Shown in pieces: positions 6,948-11,624 of a DNA stretch of 30,596 nt (its first letter is position 1; each line of letters begins with the position of its first letter). The translations under genes and the position numbers were made by a program. The notes below the pieces were generated by a model that was not told the DNA's origin, did no database searches, and saw only the letters and a list, made by a program, of their open reading frames with translations. This DNA comes from an uncultured Desulfomonile sp. (lineage in GTDB: Bacteria > Desulfobacterota > Desulfomonilia > Desulfomonilales > Desulfomonilaceae), in contig CAINUH010000001.1 of NCBI GenBank assembly GCA_903853735.1, forward strand, positions 1 to 30,596, in the 5' to 3' direction.

Positions 6948-7225
6948 ATCCCCCTCCCCGAATAGACCTTGACGATTTCCTCGGAATCGGTGAGCAGGAC
7001 TCCTGACCCCATGGCCTTCCGGTTGTAGACCAGTATGAAAGCGGGTCTCCATCCGATCGTGATGCCTACGTAGCCCGAGAAGACTGCTCCAGTCTTGTCT
7101 CTGACCTGTATCCGGTGATTGGCTCGGAAGTGCTCCACGAACTTCCTCGCGAGACCGTCCGACTTGAAACGCGGGTCAGCGTCTTTCCTGTCGAGTAAGT
7201 AGTCCTCAAACGCTTGATTTGTCAT
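6944..7225 (-). CDS. Uncharacterised small phage protein
   Basis: A 93-residue protein starting at ATG 7225, which has AAGGAG six bases upstream; the in-frame ATG codons at 7246 and 7240 lie before or in that SD and are less likely. The N-terminal half is charged and helical (TNQAFEDYLLDRKDADPRF, LARKFVEHFRANH). The C-terminal half appears beta-rich (GAVFSGYVGITIGWRPAFILVYNRKAM). No catalytic motif or family was recognised. It overlaps the upstream gene by 20 bases and the downstream gene by ATGA, so the three are one translational unit in the leftward operon. Confidence 0.72.
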   Translation of the reverse strand: MTNQAFEDYLLDRKDADPRFKSDGLARKFVEHFRANHRIQVRDKTGAVFSGYVGITIGWRPAFILVYNRKAMGSGVLLTDSEEIVKVYSGRGI

Positions 7226-7397
7226 CGTGTTCTCCTTCATCGTCAAAATCGATCAGCCGCTTGGCCTCGGCTATGGTTGTGATTTCGCACTCTTCGAATT
7301 CGGCCAAGGCGGCTCTGAGGCATTCCTTGGGTGAGTATTCCTCGGAATCGAGGACCATGCTAGCGTCAGCAATTAAGGACAGGCCGAACGACCGCAC
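7206..7397 (-). CDS. Small acidic phage protein, start uncertain
   Basis: A 63-residue protein from a GTG at 7397. It is acidic and helical (LDSEEYSPKECLRAALAEFEECEITTIAEAKRLIDFDDEGEHDD). The open frame extends upstream without ATG, GTG or TTG (KCKADKGDASEF... precedes the GTG), and no good SD sits before the GTG, so the true start may be another GTG-like or non-standard codon, or the internal ATG at 7358. The segment ECLRAALAEFEECEITTIAEAK resembles part of the gene at 10105-10515 (ECIEAALDILRCASCETITEAKDLF), which also has AAL, C-rich and TxAEAK elements, suggesting distant paralogy. It overlaps the next gene by 20 bases. Function unknown. Confidence 0.6.
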   Translation of the reverse strand: MRSFGLSLIADASMVLDSEEYSPKECLRAALAEFEECEITTIAEAKRLIDFDDEGEHDDKSSV

Positions 7398-7431
7398 AAA
7401 TTCTGAGGCATCGCCCTTGTCGGCCTTGCAC

Positions 7432-7611
7432 TTAAGCCCTCTTGCAGACGTTGAGGCCGACGAGGTATTCCTTGCCGTTTGCCATGATCTTCACATTGCC
7501 ATGGGTACTGGAGACCACGAGGGTCTTGCCCGATGCGGAAGGACTGCCCGGATTCGAGAGATCGACCTCGATGACCATCTTCGTGCCGTTGACCGTAATC
7601 TTGGGTTCCAT
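7432..7611 (-). CDS. Conserved-looking 59-residue phage protein
   Basis: A 59-residue frame starting at ATG 7611 with GGAGG six bases upstream. The sequence is a small beta-rich domain: MEPKITVNGTKMVIEVDL, then a Pro/Ser linker, SGKTLVVSSTHGNVKI, and KEYLVGLNVCKRA. The SGKTLVVSSTHGN core and the VGLN ending are features I associate with tiny uncharacterised phage proteins found near early or recombination genes; there is no known activity. The SGKT is not a P-loop, since the preceding glycine-rich loop is absent. It lies in the middle of the leftward operon, with a 34-base gap to the next gene. The 127 bases upstream of it are full of stable hairpins. Confidence 0.8.
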   Translation of the reverse strand: MEPKITVNGTKMVIEVDLSNPGSPSASGKTLVVSSTHGNVKIMANGKEYLVGLNVCKRA

Positions 7612-7738
7612 AAAGTACCTCCGGCGCTGTGCGCCACTTGTTCTATCCCTCTGCGTCTTCCGCCGGGCTTGGGACCGGCTTGCCGCATTACCCCTGCCCG
7701 GAGGCAGGGAGGGCTGGTTTCCCAGCCCTTGATGGCCC
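7612..7738 (-). other. Structured intercistronic RNA region
   Basis: There is no coding frame here. On the - strand, from the stop of the winged-helix gene, it holds four elements: GGGCUGG-GAAA-CCAGCCC (7728-7711, 7 bp, GNRA loop); CCCUGCC-UCCG-GGCAGGG (7709-7692, 7 bp, UNCG loop); a possible composite fold with UGCG/CGCA (7687-7684 with 7655-7652) enclosing GCCGG/CCGGC (7679-7675 with 7666-7662); and GGCGC-ACA-GCGCC (7635-7623), which abuts the SD GGAGG of the next gene. The second hairpin has the same arms as the one next to the hammerhead at 6619-6636. No T-run follows any stem, so these are not classic terminators. I found no hammerhead core here. A role in message stability or processing is inference. 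Confidence 0.7.
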
Positions 7739-8743
7739 TCACTTCTGGCCGAAGCCTGTGAGCAGGTCCGACCCCCGGATGGTCATGCTATAGGCGGATT
7801 TCTTGCCTTTTCCGGTCGCTCGCTGTGAAACCAAGGCACCTTTCTCGACGAGCGAGGAGAGTGCACCACTAGTCTCGAAGACGTCAGCCATGAGAACCGA
7901 TGCGATCTGCTGGCAGGTGAGTCCGGCAGGCTCGTTGGTCAGGACCGGGCAGGCTCCGAGGACGATTGCCTGAAAGGGGGTGATGGTCTTGGCTTTCTCG
8001 GCCTTGACCTTCTCGGCTCTGGCCTTCCGGGCGGCATCGGTCTTGGCCTTGGCTTCCGGGGTCTTGGAAGTGGTCGTGGTGGCGGGGATGGCTTCGGGGG
8101 TACCCTTTCCCTTGGAGCAGGCGATTGCCATCAAGGCATCGTCCTTGAGGGTCCTGAGAGTGGGAAGGGTCAGCCACGAGCAATAAGCCTTGAGATTCCG
8201 GGGGGTACCCTTAATCCACATGGTGCCGAGAGCCTTATCGAGGACAGGCTCGAGAGCGGCCATTTCCGAGGGGGTCTCACTCGCGGTCGCTATCACGTCC
8301 TCGATGGTCTCGATGATGCCCTGCTTCTCGTCCTCGGCCTCGGCCTGAGCGATTGACTCGGGGGTCTCGCCGTCCTCGACCAGCCGGAAAGCAGGATTCC
8401 TGACCTCGGCTATGACGATATCGGCCAAGGCCGGGGTCTGGACTTCGACTTCAGCGGTCCTGATGGCTTCGAACTTCGCGAGCAAGTCGACCTTGAGGAT
8501 GCGGAGGTCGCCGAGGGGGAGGTCTCCGAGGCTCTTTCCTTCCTCGTTCATCTGAAAGAAAGCCGCCTTGACAGCTTCCGCATAGGCGGGGTTGTCGCTC
8601 TTGTGGGCTTTCTCCTGCAGTCCCTGAATCTCAGCCATGGTCTCGAGGGCTTTCTGGAAGCTTCCCGCTCCGTCGGTCAGCTTGACGATCTTGGTCGTCT
8701 TCGTGGTCTTGGTCGCCTTGGTCGTGGTGGTGCTGTTGCTCAT
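7739..8743 (-). CDS. Putative DNA-binding protein with C-terminal winged helix; first gene of leftward operon
   Basis: A 334-residue protein. The N-terminus is a Thr/Lys-rich tail (about residues 3-20). A helical acidic body follows (about 25-210), then a Thr-rich and Lys/Ala/Glu-rich basic linker (about 220-262, KAKTDAARKARAEKVKAEKAK). The C-terminal domain (about 263-330) reads like a winged helix: TPFQAIVLGACPVL, LTCQQIASVLMADVFETSGALSSLVEKGALVSQR, then SAYSMTIRGSDLL, the MarR-like order of helix, recognition helix and wing. The role could be transcriptional control or nucleoid-type DNA binding; not proven. The ATG at 8743 has AGGAG upstream, just after an ACCC-GAAA-GGGU hairpin. A hammerhead ribozyme and two tandem promoters precede it. 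Confidence 0.75.
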   Translation of the reverse strand: MSNSTTTTKATKTTKTTKIVKLTDGAGSFQKALETMAEIQGLQEKAHKSDNPAYAEAVKAAFFQMNEEGKSLGDLPLGDLRILKVDLLAKFEAIRTAEVEVQTPALADIVIAEVRNPAFRLVEDGETPESIAQAEAEDEKQGIIETIEDVIATASETPSEMAALEPVLDKALGTMWIKGTPRNLKAYCSWLTLPTLRTLKDDALMAIACSKGKGTPEAIPATTTTSKTPEAKAKTDAARKARAEKVKAEKAKTITPFQAIVLGACPVLTNEPAGLTCQQIASVLMADVFETSGALSSLVEKGALVSQRATGKGKKSAYSMTIRGSDLLTGFGQK

Positions 8744-8754
8744 TCTGGTCTCCT

Positions 8755-8766
8755 ACCCTTTCGGGT
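8755..8766 (-). promoter_or_regulatory. GNRA hairpin abutting the Shine-Dalgarno of the winged-helix gene
   Basis: On the - strand ACCC-GAAA-GGGU forms a 4-bp stem with a GAAA tetraloop, followed immediately by AGGAG, the SD for the start at 8743. It occupies the same position as the hairpin at 6551-6563, between hammerhead and SD. Confidence 0.6.
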
Positions 8767-8776
8767 TTGTTGGTCT

Positions 8777-8828
8777 CCGATTTCGGCCTTCCGAGCCTCG
8801 TCAGGCGAGCGGTCAAGCTCGCGATCGG
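8777..8828 (-). ncRNA. Hammerhead ribozyme (type III), complete consensus core
   Basis: Read on the - strand from 8828: stem III strand CCGAU, cleavage-site C8823, stem I GCGAGC-UUGACC-GCUCGC (8822-8805), core CUGACGA (8804-8798), stem II GGCU-CGGAA-GGCC (8797-8785, last pair U-G), GAA (8784-8782), then stem III strand AUCGG (8781-8777). Every conserved position of the hammerhead is present: CUGANGA, GAA, the A15.1-U16.1 pair and C at position 17. Stems I and II are capped and stem III is open, which is type III. It lies about 15-20 bases from the expected start of the nearer promoter, so cleavage after C8823 would remove the 5' leader. It is then followed by a hairpin and the SD of the gene at 8743. 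Confidence 0.92.
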
Positions 8829-8847
8829 TTCTTTCTTCTACCCGTCC

Positions 8848-8877
8848 AGTATACCACGAGGCGGGGTTCTGCGTCAA
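8848..8877 (-). promoter_or_regulatory. Promoter P3 (proximal promoter of leftward operon)
   Basis: On the - strand: TTGACG (8877-8872), an 18-base spacer ending CTCGTGG, TATACT (8853-8848). The G directly before the -10 and the TG before it give an extended -10. Upstream is GGGTAGGGGGGATAGGGGGA; downstream is GGACGGGTAGAAGAAAG. Transcription would start near 8841 and run into the hammerhead at 8828. Confidence 0.85.
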
Positions 8878-8923
8878 TCCCCCTATCCCCCCTACCCGCT
8901 TGCATTTGCTCTTCCATCCCCCT

Positions 8924-8953
8924 ATTGTACCACGAATCGATCTTGCCTGTCAA
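8924..8953 (-). promoter_or_regulatory. Promoter P2 (distal promoter of leftward operon)
   Basis: On the - strand: TTGACA (8953-8948), an 18-base spacer ending TTCGTGG, TACAAT (8929-8924). It is the same cassette as P3, with GGGGGCTAGGGGGA upstream and GGGGGATGGAAGAG downstream of the -10. Its transcript would pass through P3 and then the hammerhead. Confidence 0.85.
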
Positions 8954-9015
8954 TCCCCCTAGCCCCCTATACCCACTAGAACTAGACCCAAAGGAAGAAG
9001 AACTGGGCTGGGGGG

Positions 9016-9045
9016 TTGACGTCGAGCGGCTCCTCGTGGTATACT
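9016..9045 (+). promoter_or_regulatory. Promoter P1 (rightward, toward the small terminase)
   Basis: TTGACG (9016-9021), an 18-base spacer ending CTCGTGG, TATACT (9040-9045), an extended -10. It is preceded by GGGCTGGGGGG and followed by GTGGGGGTAGAAGAG. It is divergent from P2, with 62 bases between their -35 boxes, and drives the 59-residue gene and the small terminase. Confidence 0.87.
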
Positions 9046-9061
9046 GTGGGGGTAGAAGAGC

Positions 9062-9109
9062 GTCCGCAAGGACAGGAGACATGAGGCTCGCAAGGGCAGG
9101 GGAGACAAG
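9062..9109 (+). promoter_or_regulatory. Leader with two tandem hairpin-plus-SD modules
   Basis: GTCC-GCAA-GGAC (9062-9073) is followed by AGGAG and an ATG at 9081. GCTC-GCAA-GGGC (9086-9097) is followed by GGGGAG and the ATG of the 59-residue gene at 9110. Both hairpins carry a GCAA tetraloop and the two modules look like an imperfect duplication. The first ATG opens only a 14-codon frame that ends inside the gene, and its SD spacing is very short, so it may be a leader peptide or a decoy. Confidence 0.6.
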
Positions 9110-9289
9110 ATGCGCTACAAGGTAAGGTTCACGTACGAGAGCGGCAGGATCGTCAGATCGAGGTATGGTGTTACAAGAGCAGTCGAACAGGCTGTGAGGT
9201 TCGTGTCCGAGGAAGATTTGGACGAGGCTATCGAGCAGTTCCGTTCTTGCCATGAGGTATCTGAGGTCAGAATCGAGAAGAGACCCTGA
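9110..9289 (+). CDS. Small basic/acidic phage protein upstream of terS
   Basis: A 59-residue frame starting at ATG 9110 with GGGGAG five bases upstream, directly downstream of promoter P1. The sequence begins with a beta-rich basic part (MRYKVRFTYESGRIVRSRYG) and continues as an amphipathic acidic helix (VTRAVEQAVRFVSEEDLDEAIEQFRS), ending in a short strand EVRIEKRP. The layout, strand-strand-helix-helix-strand, could be a small compact domain; no family was recognised. It is the first gene of the P1 transcript and is followed by two hairpins and the small terminase, so a role in early regulation or packaging is possible but unproven. Confidence 0.72.
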   Translation: MRYKVRFTYESGRIVRSRYGVTRAVEQAVRFVSEEDLDEAIEQFRSCHEVSEVRIEKRP

Positions 9290-9294
9290 GGTCA

Positions 9295-9342
9295 GCCCGG
9301 TTTCCGGGCGGTGAGAATCTCCAAGAGACCATTTGGTCTCTT
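9295..9342 (+). promoter_or_regulatory. Two hairpins in the terS leader
   Basis: GCCCGG-TTT-CCGGGC (9295-9309) and AAGAGACC-ATTT-GGTCTCTT (9323-9342) are perfect 6-bp and 8-bp stems between the 59-residue gene and the small terminase. Neither is followed by a T-run, so they are unlikely to be full terminators. They could insulate or stabilise the terS message, or tune its translation. Confidence 0.6.
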
Positions 9343-9364
9343 GATGCGTATAGGAAGGTTCACG

Positions 9365-9961
9365 GTGGAAGAAATCGCCAGTCGAGAAGAGGTCGAGAAG
9401 CTTCCAGAGAGTGTCCGTCTGTTTGTCCTTGCTTACATCGAGGGCGACATGTCCAACGCTACCAAAGCCTACCAAGACAGTCACCCTACCTGCAAGAGCT
9501 ATAAAGCCGCGAAAGTCCAGTCCAGCCGGATGCTCGCCAAACCTTCCGTACAGGCTCTCCTGAGGGACGAACTTGCTCGTGTCCTCAAGCTCGCCCGGCA
9601 ACCGGTCGAGAAGCGGGTCTTGGACTTCTGGTTGAAGCGGGCTTTCGCCGACCGGACGTTGGTGGTTGGTTTGGATGGCACTCTCAAATTGACTGAGGCT
9701 GAACTGAGGGAGAAGGGTCTCGACTGCTTGATCGACGGTATCACTCCCCGGAAGACGCTCCAAGGTTCTTGGGTTGAGGTCAAGCTCGCGAATAGGGACG
9801 AGGCTCTCGAGAAGCTGGCGCAGTATTGCCAGCTGATAAAGCCTCAGGACCAACACATCCTGCTTGAGGACCTGAGGATTGGCACTCCCCCTCGCCCGGA
9901 CGACCTGCCCGGACGAGAGGATGCCAACCGGGCGGCTATAGCAGCCGCATCCGGGGTTTGA
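9365..9961 (+). CDS. terS: Terminase small subunit
   Basis: A 198-residue protein. The GTG at 9365 is chosen because AGGAAGG lies six bases upstream; longer in-frame starts at 9311 (GTG) and 9344 (ATG) lie before or around strong hairpins and have no SD. The N-terminal region has the pattern of small terminases: LPESVRLFVLAYIEGDMSNATKAYQDSHPTCKSYKAAKVQSSRMLAKPSVQALL, that is, a helix-turn-helix fold with the xxATKAYxxSxP and LAxPSVQALL elements of Terminase_2-type DNA-recognition subunits. The helical C-terminal part would oligomerise and contact TerL. It recognises the packaging site on concatemeric DNA. Unusually, the large subunit is not adjacent: a leftward cluster of four genes and a long non-coding tract lie between. 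It ends six bases from the convergent gene at 9967. Confidence 0.82.
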   Translation: MEEIASREEVEKLPESVRLFVLAYIEGDMSNATKAYQDSHPTCKSYKAAKVQSSRMLAKPSVQALLRDELARVLKLARQPVEKRVLDFWLKRAFADRTLVVGLDGTLKLTEAELREKGLDCLIDGITPRKTLQGSWVEVKLANRDEALEKLAQYCQLIKPQDQHILLEDLRIGTPPRPDDLPGREDANRAAIAAASGV

Positions 9962-9966
9962 GTGTC

Positions 9967-10101
9967 TCATAGGTCGTATTCAATGGCAAACTCGTTCTTG
10001 AGGTTGGCAAGGACCCGATCTAAGGCTTGGGCTTTGATGCCAGCTGTCTTGAGGATAAGGACGGCTTGTTCAAGCAGGGCTTTTCGTCTCTGTGCGTTTA
10101 T
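9967..10101 (-). CDS. 44-residue helical protein, probable ATA start
   Basis: An open frame of 44 residues whose only plausible initiation codon is ATA (10101-10099). AAGGAG (10113-10108) sits exactly six bases upstream, inside the end of the preceding gene. From that codon the protein reads (M/I)NAQRRKALLEQAVLILKTAG, aligning with the neighbour that starts VNKQRRKTVAQARSLLEQA from a GTG; the match begins precisely at the ATA. The product is basic then amphipathic-helical, likely coiled-coil. No ATG, GTG or TTG occurs in frame near the start. Either a rare ATA start is used, or an ATG has mutated and the gene is weak or dying. It ends six bases from the end of the convergent terS. Confidence 0.6.
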   Translation of the reverse strand: MNAQRRKALLEQAVLILKTAGIKAQALDRVLANLKNEFAIEYDL

Positions 10102-10104
10102 GGG

Positions 10105-10515
10105 TCACTCCTTGATACCAAAGAGGTCTTTGGCTTCAGTGATGGTTTCACAGCTAGCACACCTGAGGATGTCTAAGGCGGCTTCGATACACTCAGAGTT
10201 AGGGAGAGAGGTGGTTGTGATGCCTGATTCTCTGAGGGCTAGTCTTGCGGCATGGGGCATCCGCTTGTCCGTGTTTACCCAATCGACGAGGTCTTGTGGT
10301 AGCTCTTCCTCGCCCCGGTCAACGATTGGAAGCCCGGCTATGAGTAGTCGTCCCTCAGAGTCAAAGCTAGTGGCTCGTTTTCTGCTGTCTGCTGTTTGTT
10401 CGTTCATGGGTAGTTCCTTGGTTTCGATGGCCCTGAGGGCTGTTTCTTTGGTTTCGGCGTTAGTGGCTCTGGTTGTCTGGGGTAGTGCGCGGAGGGTTTG
10501 TCGTCTGTCGCTCAT
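10105..10515 (-). CDS. Uncharacterised small protein of the antisense cluster, two possible starts
   Basis: A 136-residue frame from ATG 10515, which overlaps the upstream stop as ATGA and has GGGGGAG upstream. A second in-frame ATG at 10407, preceded by AAGGA seven bases upstream, would give 100 residues beginning MNEQTADSRK, matching the MNxQ start of its neighbours. The 36-residue N-terminal extension is Thr/Arg-rich and may be separate or optional. The body contains SFDSEGRLLIAGLPIV, LPQDLVDWVNTDKRMPHAARLALRESGI and a C-terminal SECIEAALDILRCASCETITEAKDLFGI, distantly like part of the gene at 7206-7397. No family was recognised. It lies between TerS and TerL, transcribed against them. Confidence 0.68.
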   Translation of the reverse strand: MSDRRQTLRALPQTTRATNAETKETALRAIETKELPMNEQTADSRKRATSFDSEGRLLIAGLPIVDRGEEELPQDLVDWVNTDKRMPHAARLALRESGITTTSLPNSECIEAALDILRCASCETITEAKDLFGIKE

Positions 10516-10745
10516 AGGTCATCTCCCCCGTCAAGGTTGTCGATGGCCGATTCCGCATCTGAGAGTGCGTCCTCAAGGACCCCGATGGTCCCTTCCAGCT
10601 TCTGGCCTTGTTCCCCCTCTTGGATACTCTCGGGGAGGTTGTCGAACGCTTCTTGTTCCTCGTCTCGCGCTTGTTCCAAGAGATCCCTCGCTTGTTCAAG
10701 TAAGGACCTCGCCTGTGCTACCGTCTTTCGCCTCTGCTTGTTCAC
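10512..10745 (-). CDS. Small coiled-coil protein
   Basis: A 77-residue protein from a GTG at 10745, with AGGGGGT five bases upstream. The N-terminus NKQRRKTVAQARSLLEQARDLLEQARDEEQEA contains a tandem LLEQARD repeat in heptad register, typical of a coiled coil. The C-terminal half is very acidic (LEGTIGVLEDALSDAESAIDNLDGGDDL) and also helical. The N-terminus is shared with the ATA-initiated gene at 9967-10101 and partly with the other two cluster genes. No catalytic motif is present; an oligomerising or inhibitor-like role is only a guess. It is coupled to the downstream gene by ATGA and follows the upstream gene with a 10-base gap. Confidence 0.72.
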   Translation of the reverse strand: MNKQRRKTVAQARSLLEQARDLLEQARDEEQEAFDNLPESIQEGEQGQKLEGTIGVLEDALSDAESAIDNLDGGDDL

Positions 10746-10755
10746 GACTGACCCC

Positions 10756-11166
10756 CTACGCCCTGACGCCGAGTGCCAGAAGCTCGCGTTTGAGCATCTT
10801 AAGGCCCTTCTCTGACAGACTAAGATCCGCTCTGTCTCTTCGAAGTCCTGCGAGTAGTTCCCACTCGTTGCAGAGTGCGGAGAAGCTGGCCGTGAGGGCT
10901 GGGTCTTGCTGTCCCTTGCTTACTAAGTCGTGGCACTCGGCTTCCAACTCGCGGATCCTGAGGAACGTGGCCGAGTCCTTGGAAGCGGAGGCGGCATGGG
11001 AAAGGAGGCTACCTGCTTTGGTCGTGTTGGCGGTTGCTCCTATCCAAGGAGGCGTGAGGGTATCGCGGGCCTGCCGGACGAGTTCCCTTGCCTCGCAGAG
11101 TTTGCGGAAAGACCGTAGCTTGAGATCTTGTGCTCTGTCGCTGTCCTCGTACTCTTGCTTGTTCAT
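10756..11166 (-). CDS. Helical protein, first gene of the antisense cluster
   Basis: A 136-residue protein from ATG 11166, with AAAGGAG upstream just after an 8-bp leader hairpin. Nearly the whole sequence is predicted helical and charged: MNKQEYEDSDRAQDLKLRSFRKLCEARELVRQARDTL, then ATFLRIRELEAECHDLVSKGQQ, ALTASFSALCNEWELLAGLRRDRADLSLSEKGLKMLKRELLAL. Promoter P4 lies directly upstream. The first residues MNKQ are shared with the other small cluster proteins, suggesting duplication from one ancestor. No family was recognised. Because the cluster is antisense between terS and terL, its transcript and any rightward transcript from P1 would collide, which may matter for timing. Confidence 0.72.
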   Translation of the reverse strand: MNKQEYEDSDRAQDLKLRSFRKLCEARELVRQARDTLTPPWIGATANTTKAGSLLSHAASASKDSATFLRIRELEAECHDLVSKGQQDPALTASFSALCNEWELLAGLRRDRADLSLSEKGLKMLKRELLALGVRA

Positions 11167-11179
11167 CGGTTGCTCCTTT

Positions 11180-11198
11180 GTAGGACCTTTGGCCCTAC
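11180..11198 (-). promoter_or_regulatory. Leader hairpin before the SD of the antisense cluster
   Basis: On the - strand GUAGGGCC-AAA-GGUCCUAC forms an 8-bp stem (one G-U pair) with an AAA loop, followed directly by AAAGGAG, the SD of the gene at 11166. It begins within the first bases of the P4 transcript. Confidence 0.7.
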
Positions 11199-11204
11199 CC
11201 CCAA

Positions 11205-11234
11205 ATCATACCACGAAGAGGGGTTGTCGCACAA
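11205..11234 (-). promoter_or_regulatory. Promoter P4 (leftward, antisense cluster)
   Basis: On the - strand: TTGTGC (11234-11229), an 18-base spacer ending TTCGTGG, TATGAT (11210-11205), an extended -10. Upstream is GGGGGGATGGGGGTAC and downstream TTGGGGGTAGGGCC, matching the P1-P3 cassette. The -35 is the weakest of the four. Confidence 0.75.
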
Positions 11235-11594
11235 GTACCCCCATCCCCCCGGCAACCCCCCGAGGCCACAGTCCGGACGCGTCCCAGCCCTCCTCTCACT
11301 TTACACCTGTTACCCCCACTCTGTGGGGGGTCAGCCCTACCCGGCCTAGTCTCGCCTGCCCGGCCTCGCCTGCCTGCCTGCCCGCTCGCCCGGAAGGCCG
11401 TACCGCCTCTGGTCCTCAGCCCCGCCCGGCGTCTGGTGGTAGGGGGTCCCTAGGTGGGGGGAGGGGGAGACCCGGTCGGGCTTTTCGGACGGCCAGCCAC
11501 ACTACCACCCCCGGCAACTCGGGGGGGAGGGGGTCGGGGAGGGGTTTTGGCATCTTTCCCTGCCGTGGCATGGGTATCAAACACCTCTATCAAT
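11235..11594 (+). other. Non-coding G/C-tract-rich region between promoter P4 and terL
   Basis: No convincing gene lies here; the long frames crossing it are low-complexity Pro/Arg/Ser shadows. The first half is C-rich on the + strand (runs at 11238-11242, 11245-11250, 11256-11261), then come repeated CTGCC/CGCC tracts at about 11350-11395. The second half is G-rich: 11442-11467 (G5, G6, G5) and 11521-11544 (G7-A-G5-TC-G4-A-G4), the latter a very strong potential G-quadruplex. The sequence ACTACCACCC occurs twice (about 11500 and 11599). Such a region next to terminase genes could hold a packaging site or origin, but nothing seen proves it. Confidence 0.6.
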
Positions 11595-11600
11595 TATACT
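11595..11600 (+). promoter_or_regulatory. Possible -10 box upstream of terL
   Basis: TATACT lies 25 bases before the TerL start. No good -35 box is present at 16-18 bases upstream (GGGTAT at 17), so if it works it may need a phage activator. The leader between it and the start is short and lacks a strong SD. Confidence 0.35.
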
Positions 11601-11624
11601 ACCACCCATGCGTGTGAGTAAAAT

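Noticed and set aside
7652..7687. Resemblance of GGCAAGCCGGUCCCAAGCCCGG to a structured bacterial RNA motif I vaguely recall (possibly HEARO/IscB-associated)
   Set aside because: I cannot verify the memory, and no IscB-like HNH gene adjoins. A covariance-model search of 7612-7738 would decide.
9295..9342. Hairpins between the 59-residue gene and terS as rho-independent terminators
   Set aside because: Neither has a following T-run; I list them as leader hairpins instead.
8813..9970. 385-residue - strand frame opposite the terS region
   Set aside because: It crosses promoters P1-P3 and is antisense to terS with its clear N-terminal pattern; its composition is non-protein-like.
9962..11617. 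551-residue + strand frame
   Set aside because: It is antisense to four coupled small genes and enters the G/C-tract region, reading as Ser/Arg/Pro-rich low complexity.
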